Part shown: piece by piece, positions 55,519-64,000 of the stretch
Layout of the letters: each line of letters opens with the position of its first letter
How positions within the stretch are numbered: the first letter of the stretch is position 1
Assembly (NCBI GenBank): GCA_963691655.1
Contig: OY829327.1
Coordinates: 65,050,079-65,114,078, forward strand
Direction: 5' to 3'
Source of the DNA: Toxonevra muliebris
Lineage: Eukaryota > Arthropoda > Insecta > Diptera > Pallopteridae
Length of the DNA: 64,000 nt
Program-made: the position numbers and the translations under genes
Notes under the pieces: generated by a model
The model's database searches: none
What the model saw: the letters and a program-made list of their open reading frames with translations, nothing else
What the model was told of the DNA's origin: nothing

Positions 55519-57192
55519 CAGTGCTGCCGTTTTGAAAATTTTAAGAGGGGGAATTTTTACGTTTAAGAGGAGGATTTTGCTTTACAGGGGAGGAATTTTT
55601 TTTTTCAAAATGTCTTACAAGTTTTCAAATAAGTATTACTTAGAATCTAGAGTCTTAGATAATTGCAAACAGTTGCATTAATGTATAGATATTTTATTAG
55701 AAAAAATAAATTTTTTTATTCACAGCTGTTACAACTTCAGTCATACTTAACGGTCGTATCTATACAGTTTTTAGCGGTATTATACTGTTTTTTAGACTTA
55801 AAAACCGCATACCGCCTTTTTTTTACCAAAATACCGCGCATATACTAAGAAAAAAATAATATAAAATTTTTGAGTGCAACGAAATTTAAATTTATCAAAA
55901 GCAATGCAAATCGTCTGAGTCAACAATGGCAACTCTGAAGGCGATTCAGATCGTCAAATGTAACTTGAAATATCCATGCGTTGATTTCTATAAATACTTC
56001 ATAGCAAAACCGGAATCGCTTCGTCAAATTTCTTCAAACCACAAATTCAATACAACTACAGAAAGAGATATTAAAATGGAGAACGAAGACGATTTAGATA
56101 GTAAATTTTCATTGAAAAAAATTGATACCGCAAAATATACAGTTTTTCCAATTCGATTTACAGTTTCTTTTAAATTTTTTGGTAGAAATATACAGTTTTT
56201 GGTCCGAAAAAAGATACGAGCGTTAGTCATACTTAAAGCTAAAAAATTTATGAAAATAAAACAAATTCATATACTTAAAAACCAAATATTCCTTCTTTGG
56301 AAACAAATGGTAGTATCAGTAAATAATAATAAAAAAAAGTAATAATGATTAAAAAACTACAACAAACTTGTCTTCTTTCTTCTCAAAACCGGGTAAAAAA
56401 AGTAGAATATTATTTGTGGTGCTTTAAACCAGCTTGTTCGAAGGTACCTAGAAGGAGGCATATTTTTTTTTTGTAGCTTTTCTTACCAACCATTATTGCA
56501 TTAACAGTTGCAGTCAGCAAGCAATTTCGTTTTTTGTCTTTAATTATTATTATTATTTATTTATTTATCGTATTTCATTCATTAATAATAAACATAATGT
56601 ACAATATAACAATATTATTAGTAAGAACATATTAGATTCAACTGAGAAAAAATTATATTTGCCGCTGTACTGCTCTACTCCATGTGGAAAACTTAAAATT
56701 GCGCCAATAAATTTTTCCACTTTTGAAAGCATTTTTTCTTTTAAAGAATTCTTTAAATGAAAAATTTCACACCAAAATTCTTCCAGTTCCAAATCGAATA
56801 TATATATATAAATTCATTACTAATTTATTGATATTTACTAAATATGCAAACTTACTTTTACTCGGTTTTTCTACTATTTATTTCAATTGTTAAAAATTAC
56901 AAGCATTAACACAAAACAAGCAAAATAGAACACGAACTTTTGAATTTTGACAGTAATCCAGAGATAAATAAAGTGGAGTTAGACATAGTAACAAATATTT
57001 CACATACAGAAACTAAAATAACCCAGCAGAACATATTTAGTTTATGATTTACGTTTACAACCAAAAATTCAAGAATACAACCCAAAAATTCAAGAATATG
57101 AAATAGAAGGATTTTTCCCATTGGGGAGGACAGGAGGATTGAGATTTGAGCGGAGTACGAATACTCCGATCGGAGTAACTTCGGCAGCACTG
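55519..57192. mobile_element. hAT-type element, 1.67 kb, perfect 8-bp duplication
   Basis: CAGTGCTGCCG begins at 55519, and the exact inverted copy ends at 57192. GTCGACAA stands directly outside both ends (55511-55518 and 57193-57200), an exact 8-bp duplication. The CAGTG.TGCC ends are typical of hAT elements. No BED finger or hAT dimerisation motif is readable inside. The 138-codon frame at 55926-56342 is made of unrelated short pieces, with TATACAGTTTTT repeats suggesting nested insertions. It is therefore a non-autonomous or very decayed copy whose ends are well kept. Confidence 0.9.
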
Positions 57193-57204
57193 GTCGACAA
57201 CCGT

Positions 57205-57850
57205 CGTAGTCAAACCATCGGTATTGCACTTCGTTGCTAGTTTCTACGATTTTTTGTTTCGATTCCAGCAAAAACGAAAAGAAAAAGTTCATTATTGTTT
57301 GTTTTTGTTCTCTGCTTATATCTTCTCTCTCTCATTTGTCTTTGAATTAGTGTATGTATACACATATCCATATATTCTACTCCCGCTAAAGCAATGAATT
57401 TTACAACGATGAATGCGATGCTTTGATGAATGAAAAAAATTTAAAAAGTTCCGATGCTAATATTTTAAATATTATATTTATATATATTTTAGATACTTCA
57501 TATTCCATTGTCTTCCAGTTCTGAACTATATTTAAAATTTCAAGTCTCTAGCTCATCGGGAAGATGGTTGAAAATCGATTGCAAAATTTGTACCGAACAG
57601 ACAGACAGACAGACACCATTGAAAGCGAGTGATATAAACGAGGTAAAAAACGATAGCGATAACGACAAATTCATTTGGTTGAAACTGGTCTTTCTTAAAA
57701 AAGAGATAATCTGCCTATCTTTTGGCGATGTAGTTATGCGGAACAAAATCGATGAGGTTTTCACTGAATATTCAGAAGCAAAATCATCCGCAGATTTTTC
57801 AAGTTTTTCCAAAGAAAATCTGCCTATATAGAGGATTGTCGTCATGGTCG
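57205..57850. other. Intergenic; one open frame of 107 codons
   Basis: The plus frame at 57508-57831 and the overlapping minus frame at 57540-57845 lie in slightly GC-richer DNA with a (CAGA)n run at 57599-57615. No domain is recognised in either. Not called as a gene. Confidence 0.35.
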
Positions 57851-57852
57851 TG

Positions 57853-58526
57853 GTGCTGTCAGGGTCGGGACAGTGTAGTTTTCTCCGTTATATCTCACTG
57901 GCGTCCGTTAAATGAATATACAGTATTGTTTGTCATGATGAAAGCAAACTTTTCATGTCATTTTCAGTTCAAAGCGTGAAGTGTATATAAGTGTTACGTA
58001 AACGAATGTTAAAATAAGAATAAAAAAAATATTTTACAGTGCCAGAATAAGTGCAATAATTTAAAAATAACAAACAAACATCAAAGTAAGTTAACTTAAA
58101 CTGTTCGATAAGGCTTCGCAAGTGGAAATATGTAGCATTTCATTGTGTTTGAATCACGCGAATATGCTGTAAATGGTGCGACACTGAAAGACGTGTGTTG
58201 TCAGGGTCGGATCAGTGCTTGTAGTTAGGTTCAAAACACAGAAATCTTTTTTGAAATGATGCGTTTTGACTCCGGAAATACATTTTTACCACCCGTGTGT
58301 TTTTTCGTATCATTTCCTTAAAATTCACTTTTCCTTTAATTTTCATGTTATTTTTTATCATATCGCTCCTGACAGCAGTATTCCGACCCTATCTAACTTG
58401 TCAACTATTTAAAATTATATTTTAAAGTTCAGCAAAATTATATTTCCAACAATACGCAACAGTAAGAAAAATTCGGCATTCAACGGAAGTTATGAGCAAA
58501 AGTCAAAAGCTCCAACCCTGACGACA
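57853..58526. mobile_element. Element with TGTCAGGGTCGG motifs in both orientations
   Basis: TGTCAGGGTCGG lies at 57857 and 58199 on the plus strand. Related inverted motifs lie at 58368-58390 (CCTGACAGC...CCGACCCT) and 58512-58526 (CCAACCCTGACGACA). The symmetrical layout, two motifs in, two motifs out, looks like the doubled subterminal binding sites of a non-autonomous DNA element. No coding signal inside. Ends and duplication are not certain. Confidence 0.5.
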
Positions 58527-58529
58527 CTC

Positions 58530-60730
58530 TTCAACATAATTCGCAAATTAAAAAAAAAAAAAAAAATAGAAATACAATTTTGATGGTATGGGAAATAAAA
58601 CTTATTGTACAATTGTAACAAAATTAGTGCTTACCACCAATATTCCTTCATTGTCTGTTTAATATGCTTTCAAGCTCGTTATTTATTAAAATTTCGGTAA
58701 GAAATTTCTCTACTGCAGTTTTACCAGAACATTCAGGGCATAAATTTAAGGGGCACTTTTCAGTGGGAGAAGCATACCATGTCTTTGGTCTATTATTCTT
58801 GTTAGTACTACCTAACTGTATTGATTAACAGTTTATATTAAAAAAAATAAAATTCATGTTCTGTTACGGTGATATTGGATCCACTATTTTGAATTTTGTA
58901 AGTCTAATGTCCATAATTTTTTTTTTCAAAATTGTCCGCCATATTGGATCCGCTTTTTTAAATTTTAAAAATGTAATATCAGATTCAGAATCAGCGACCT
59001 CAAAAGCCCCCGGATACCAAGTTTCATTAAAATCTATGAAAATAATTTTGCTGGTCAAAATTTTAAATTATCTTTTAAAACGCAAAATAAAAAATAATGA
59101 AGTACAAAAAGCAATTCATGTATTTTACCAAAAAAAAAAAATAATGTACATTCATATCAAATTGAAAAAAAAAACAATTCATGAGTTAAAAAAAAAAAAT
59201 GAACAACCTCAGATGAACATGGCTATTCCAGGGATGTCTGACGAAGATATCGGTGCAAACGAATGCTTTAATCGAAATGTCAAAACCACATTAAACTAAT
59301 TATGCTTTCCATGGGCACTTTTGTAGGGCGCTGATTAAATTTTTAGCTGTTGATTTTTCTAGTTCTAAGCAATGCTTCAAAAATGAATTATATAATTATT
59401 ACTATTAGTATTAAGATATTGTAATTTAAATTGTATCTAGTCTGTAAGGATTTGAAAATCCATAGACTATAAATAAATAAAAACTAACTTATACAGTCAG
59501 CAGAGATGTTGGAAACACTGACTGTTATCGGTGACCATTTGTGCTTCAGATTTATCAATGTTCTAGCATAATGAATTTTAAAGTTAATATATTGCAACTA
59601 ATTTTTATTTTTATTAAATTTCCATTTGAGCTTAATACTGTGTCACTAATGTTATTGAACAATCTTAAAAGGAAGTTGATTTCCAATGCTAAAATTTATT
59701 TGACACACATTCGATTTTATTTTTATTACTTGTATTAGCCGTGCAATAATGAAAATGTAAGTGTAAGTTGTTCATAAAATCACAAAAAGACAACGCATAA
59801 ATAAATCATTGTAAAGGAGAAAAAAATAAATAAACCTAACGCAACATGCACCTTCAATAGCATGAAAAACGCCGCCTAGTTTAAGTTTGCTTTGGGTAAA
59901 TTCTTTGTAAAGGCGCCTGTGTCGTTGGCAGCGGTTGGTTTTTTCTGCTGCTGCATGAAAACGAACAAAAATGGCTCCAAGAACACTCCATTCATAAATC
60001 ATAAATTTGTCTTTGTGAGCAACGAAAATTTACGCTGCATTGCATGTTTATTACTACTACTCCTAGCACAAACCACATCCACATACTTACAACCACATGT
60101 TGTTTCAGTTGTTATTTCATGCAAATCGGCAAGAGTTATCGTAGCACAGGTTGAATATAGTTGCAAAAAATAAAACCAAAACTAAAAACAAATGTTCTAT
60201 GCTTTAATGGTCAATTGAGTGTAGTATCTACAATAAATACGAACATGTTATTGTTGTAATATTCTTTGAGTTTTTGTTACTTTTACTGCTGCTACTTTAA
60301 ATGGAAACATTTTGTTGTTAGCAATCCGAATATGTTGCAATGTTTATTTTTGTAAACGTTGGCTTGACCACTTTAAGAGCATACAATTGCAAGATATTTT
60401 CGGCAAATATGGAGAGGGAAAGTGTTATTTATGGGATTATATCTTAATTAAAATGTAAATGTAAATGATAGTGCGGTCTTTGTAGGTGGAATGGAATATT
60501 GAAATCAGTGAACAGAACAACAATTTTTAATTAAATTATTCATTTGGAAATCACACATCAAATCCATGAATGCCATCATTATTATTCCATTAAGCTTACT
60601 ATGATGAAACTGAATAAATATGAACATTGGTACTGCACAACATTATTACAGAATGATATGAAAAAGTTGGACAAAAATAAAACAGTGTACGACTCAATTT
60701 ATGTCATCAATGTAAACCATGCTGCAAGAG
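58530..60730. other. Intergenic; repeat pieces and a possible LINE tail
   Basis: Bases 58870-59040 hold paired ATATTGGATCC pieces (58872, 58943) in a 147-codon frame that has no known domain. At 59330-59482 the sequence ending AAATCCATAGACTATAAATAAATAAA looks like a LINE 3-prime end with its A-rich tail. Bases 59770-60200 are slightly GC-richer with unsupported frames. Confidence 0.35.
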
Positions 60731-60768
60731 CTAATTAATTCTCAAAATCAATTAATGCAGATCCTCAT

Positions 60769-61170
60769 TGGAACGCGAATGGCATTAGCCATTCAGCAAT
60801 TCTTAGATCTCAAAAAAATAGACATAATGCTCGTGTCTAAGACACATTTAGCAAATAAAAACTACTTCCAAATTTCTGTTTATAAAACATAGAAACACCG
60901 TTACTTTTTCCCTACGCAAAGAAACATGCTCACCAAACTAAATAACTCGGTTATACCACAGGCTACCGTAACATATTTAGGTATTCACCTCGACCGACGG
61001 CTAACCTAGAGATAAATAAATGGGCTAATACATTAAAAATCACGACTTCGACTCGACCACAAAGTGCTTCTGTATAAAACAACACTTCAACCAATCGGGA
61101 CAAACGGGGTCCAGTTGAGGGGCAACGCGAACTCTTCCAGCATCGAAATCATTCAACGATCGACCGGTTG
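60769..61170 (+). pseudogene. Jockey ORF2 remnant: endonuclease start joined to RT end
   Basis: The first part reads AIQQFLDLKKIDIMLVSKTH then LANKNYFQISVYKT; a different frame just before it gives WNANG, together the start of the endonuclease with VSxTHL in place of the usual SETHL. The second part reads VTFSLRKETCSP, then after a frame change LNNSVIPQATVTYLGIHLDR RLT. It then continues as HKVLLYKTTLQPIGTNGVQL RGNANSSSIEIIQRS. These are hallmarks of the Jockey-clade reverse transcriptase end: TFxLRxETC, YLGIHLDRRLTW, LLYKxxLxPIWTxGxQLWG and IxxIQR. The two conserved Trp are replaced by Gly and Arg. The catalytic YADD core is deleted. Confidence 0.85.
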
Positions 61171-61346
61171 CCATGGCATCCCAACGCTTTGGCTAAAAGC
61201 TTGCTGCGTACTTCGAGCTTCACACGCTAAAAGGAAGAGACCTACCATCCTATTAAAATGCATCCTTTTATATAATGAATTTTTGTGTGTATATGTAGAA
61301 ATATTATAAATCGCTAATTATTCAGCCATCTTTTTTAAAAAACTAT

Positions 61347-61402
61347 ATGTAAATTCTAAAATCTATTCTTACAAAAATTAAGAATAGATTTAAGATTTAC
61401 AT
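61347..61402. repeat. Near-perfect hairpin in the LINE 3-prime region
   Basis: ATGTAAATTCTAAAATCTAT and following bases pair with AAGAATAGATTTAAGATTTACAT-like sequence at 61380-61402 across a 9-base loop, about 23 base pairs with few mismatches. It lies between the remnant reading frame and the A-rich tail. A role in recognition by the reverse transcriptase is known for some LINE 3-prime hairpins; here it is only a possibility. Confidence 0.65.
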
Positions 61403-61459
61403 ACTTATTGTTAGTTCCATTAGTGAAGATTCAATAAATAAATAGAAAAAAAATAGAAA

Positions 61460-62565
61460 GAGTTGTTGGATTTTAATGAAATTTTACACTTACATATAGT
61501 AATTTTTGTTCTCGAAGCCCAAAATGAACTTGGTTTTCTTCCAAACTGTTCATTTTTTTCCGATTTATATTTTTTTTTTTTTTCAAAATTACACAACCCA
61601 AAAACTTAAAATTTTTGTTTACAACGGAGTAACCGTAGTGTAATACTGAGTTGATGTCTGAGACAAAGTTATTCCTTATGTGGCTGCTCACACGGGCGCA
61701 ACCATGACGGACTTTTTCTAATCAAAAGAGAACGGTGGTATTGGAATTTTGTCACTTTTTGTTGCGCTCATGAAGATGGGTTCTTTTATTATATTTTAAG
61801 TAGACTATGAAAATTAAATCTAAGCGTTAATTTTTCAAAGTCTTGACTACTGTTCCATGTTTTTAGGTACTGTATAAGGAACGTATATTCCATATGTAGT
61901 CATCACAACAACAGTGTATACAGAGATGGGCAAATCAGACGGCCGTTTCGGAGTCCGCCACGATTCCTCATCAGTGATCTTGATAGTGATGGTTCTTAAT
62001 CTTTCAATATCCTATATGGTATAAGCTACTAATATTTGAAATCGTAACCCAGAATTGCAGATTTGATTCCAAATATCTTCACTTAATAGATATTGAAAGA
62101 AAACTACCTCTACCGTTCTGTATACTTATTTGTTAGATAGGTTCTTTTGTTCGCAAAAATGCAAAACAAAAATCAATTATTTATTTTATTTATTTTATTT
62201 TTATTTATTTATTCATTGGGTATCACAAATTAGTACAATAAGAAACTAGTATTTTGCTGGACAACAATAGCAAGCAGTACAAACAAGTGGAAGAACTTAA
62301 AAATAAATTAAAATTTAACATTAAAAATAAAATTAAAAATTCGTCAAAAATTCATTTATAAATTTTTCCCAAAAATAATCGCAGATTAATATTTCTATAT
62401 AGGTTTGCTGACTCTAAAATTGTATTTAGATAATTTAAAAATATTGAATTTCATAGGACTTCTATGCTAGGTGAACAGACTTACTTTTTTGGAAGGTTGT
62501 TTTGAAAATCAACAATGCCTAGATAAAGTAAAAAATTTGATGTGGAAATTATAACTCCACAGGCA
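61460..62565. other. Intergenic; T-rich satellite and possible hAT end
   Basis: Bases 61796-61860 are the second copy of the 60-bp repeat found at 18447-18512. CAGAGATGGGCAAATCAGA at 61921 resembles a hAT end, but no partner was found. Bases 62178-62216 are a (TTTTA/TTTA)n run. Nothing else recognised. Confidence 0.4.
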
Positions 62566-62584
62566 GAGCTGGGTAGTAATGATT

Positions 62585-62945
62585 CCTTTAGGAATTAAAT
62601 TCCATCTCCATTCCAAATACAAGGAATTGTAATTGGTATTTTAATGTTTTCAATTCCTTAGTAATGGAATTGATAATACTTTCAATTCCATTACAAGGAA
62701 TTGTAATCGGTAATTAAAATTTTTAAATTCCTAGGTATTGGAATTGAAAAAATTTTCGATTCCATTACAGGGAATTGTATTTTGTAATTAAAAATATATC
62801 GATTCCGTAAAGGAATTGAAAATGTAATTGAAAATAAAGGAATTTATTATTTAAGTGTAATCAATTACTTTCTTGGAATTAAATTACAATTAGTTGGAAG
62901 GATTCCTCGAAAGTAATTGATTCCCTTATAGTTCAATTCCAAAAA
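62585..62945. repeat. GGAATT/AATTCC-rich ~74-bp tandem repeat
   Basis: Units starting ATTCC(A)..ACA.GGAATTGTA lie at about 62610, 62685 and 62759, 74-75 bases apart, with a partial fourth near 62801. GGAATT or its complement AATTCC occurs well over ten times in about 360 bases, in alternating orientation. CAGAGCTGGGTAGTAATGATTCC just before (62567 on) looks like a hAT-type terminal sequence, so the array may be the subterminal part of such an element. Confidence 0.75.
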
Positions 62946-63135
62946 AACAAATTTTTCGCAAAATATTGTAAAATGCTTCTAATGAGCCATTACTAAGTAC
63001 CTGCCGAACTAATTATGCCTAAAATTACCTTTTTCGTTGTTTGTACAACCTTCATGGCTTATTTGATTTATCTGATCTCAATTTAACATTAAAAATACTG
63101 TTTTAAAACTTTTTAATTAATTAACCAGCTGATGA

Positions 63136-63378
63136 TTATAAAATCTGTAGCTGTTGTTTGAAAACCACTTGGATGGTTGACTTCACCCTTCCACGAGTCG
63201 CGTCATACAGAGCAGTCCGGACTGTGTCTGTTTCTGGTACCGATGCGCCCCTCGTGCGGCTGGGTAAGTGGGTCCGTCGGGATTCGTCGAAAAATAATGG
63301 TTTCAGTTCCAATCTCTGTTCTAGCAAGTCTCTGAATTTTTGTGAGCTCATCATGCAAGCAGCCCTAGTCGTTGTCAT
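63136..63378 (-). other. Unidentified open frame in GC-richer DNA
   Basis: The 80-codon minus frame reads MTTTRAACMMSSQKFRDLLE then QRLELKPLFFDESRRTHLPS RTRGASVPETDTV and ends after KSTIQVVFKQQLQIL. Local GC is near 50 percent, clearly above the surroundings, and there is no stop for 80 codons. I cannot place the peptide. It lies just downstream of the Tc1 N-terminal relic on the same strand but does not show Tc1 catalytic motifs. The opposite strand is also open (63158-63538), so coding is not proven. It may be an exon of a host gene or a retroelement piece. Confidence 0.3.
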
Positions 63379-63471
63379 TTTTTCTAACGAAACGAGATCG
63401 CTGTCCTTGTATTACTCTTCCCCACTCATCATTTTGCCGCATTATATCGTTTTTTCTCCTAATGGCAGTAG

Positions 63472-63808
63472 TCAAAAACTTTTTTTTTTTTTAAGTGTGA
63501 ATGTTTTTCTAAGTTGTTTTCGTACAGTGGAGTTATGAACAATAACTCCAGCGTGTGCTAAGTCTGGTTGACGTTCTTTGCTTGTTTTCTTAGAGTTAAA
63601 TTTACTTTCTCTTATTAAAAAAAACTTCATCCCTTGCTGTCGTCTTTCTTCCACATTTCCCTTTTCTGTTCTTGTTTACAGCTCTTAACACATAACAGCT
63701 CTTCACTCCACATGCCTTGGCAATATCTCTATCAGTCAGTGATGTGTATTCACTCAAAGTTTTTTTGGAAGTAATATCCATCTTCAAAAATAAGACCATT
63801 TGCACCAA
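63472..63808 (-). pseudogene. Tc1-like transposase, N-terminal relic
   Basis: The minus strand reads KTLSEYTSLTDRDIAKACGV then YVLRAVNKNRKGKCGRKTTA RDE. A frame change near 63630 leads to FLIRESKFNSKKTSKERQPD then LAHAGVIVHNSTVRKQL. This is the paired helix-turn-helix DNA-binding half of a Tc1-family transposase, with the GRKRKTT hook-like linker and the ASGVxVxxSTVRRxL second helix set. The catalytic half that should follow is not found. The frame change and truncation make it dead. Upstream (63900-63960) no clear terminal repeat was found inside the window. Confidence 0.85.
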
Positions 63809-64000
63809 ATAGTGAATAGAGCTAATAATTTTAAAAACAAAACCAAATGCAACACGTCTGTAGTTTGGTATGCCTCATTATTCACGGACTGTCAGAGCAG
63901 TAAAACAAAATGGCCGCTACTTTGACATAAACGTGTTGCCAACTGTGACAAAAGTAAAATTGTAGACCGATGGGAAGTCTTTATTTAAGTATGGCTCATT

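Larger units (their letters stand above)
60769..61456 (+). mobile_element. Internally deleted Jockey-clade LINE
   Basis: An endonuclease start is followed at once by the end of a reverse transcriptase, then a 3-prime untranslated stretch with a hairpin (61347-61402) and an A-rich tail containing AATAAATAAATAG near 61433-61445. The central part of ORF2 is missing. Such deletions arise in old LINE copies. No 5-prime target duplication was identified. It is on the same strand as the LINE at 26560-28715 but its protein motifs are different, so it is another family. Confidence 0.75.

Noticed and set aside
1..64000. CRISPR arrays, bacterial operons, riboswitches, phage or virus genes
   Set aside because: No regularly spaced short direct repeats of the CRISPR type, no operonic gene order and no viral genes; the DNA is clearly of an insect nuclear genome.

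Overview
The window looks like nuclear DNA of a higher fly (Diptera, Schizophora; a tephritid fruit fly is my best guess, by inference only). It is AT-rich with many A/T runs and TATG/CATA microsatellites. It carries I/Jockey-type LINEs, mariner, Tc1, hAT, PIF/Harbinger and piggyBac-like elements and tRNA-derived SINEs. There are no operons, ribosome binding sites or CRISPR arrays. Almost all of the longer open frames are chance frames in AT-rich DNA or fragments of decayed transposons.

Layout. Bases 1-1250 hold the only plausible piece of a host gene, a short exon at 948-1006 with good splice signals, followed by a tRNA-like sequence. Bases 1250-12800 are intergenic or intronic DNA filled with non-autonomous DNA elements: inverted-repeat elements at 2968-3640, 5053-5769, 7321-8436, 8452-8772, 9622-9764, 10257-10406 and 10568-11473. 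Bases 12820-16310 hold a SINE, a PIF/Harbinger-like element with a decayed Myb/SANT (zeste-like) gene, the N-terminus of a mariner-type transposase, and a TTAA-flanked element. Bases 16980-18130 carry a two-exon, SAM-like coding relic with an element in its intron. Bases 20600-22710 hold a Tc1 transposase relic and the end of a transposon protein gene. Bases 26600-28960 are a broken LINE (zinc-knuckle ORF1, endonuclease start) with a double-hairpin insert and an LTR-like unit. A deleted mariner with intact ends and TA duplication is at 34255-35189. A Harbinger transposase relic is at 37405-37715, a SINE with a perfect 12-bp target duplication at 38845-39155, and a hAT element with a perfect 8-bp duplication at 43991-44927. 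A second Myb/SANT relic is at 46777-47009. A complex of inverted and dispersed repeats spans 49247-53742, and a second hAT with perfect duplication spans 55519-57192. An internally deleted Jockey element is at 60769-61456 and a Tc1 transposase N-terminus at 63472-63808.

The parts do not form a pathway. The window reads as a graveyard of many transposon families, with several nested or side by side. I found no convincing new biological system. The most interesting items are the two hAT elements with exact duplications, the Harbinger transposase and Myb-like relics, the spliced SAM-like relic, and several repeat families with regularly placed internal motifs.
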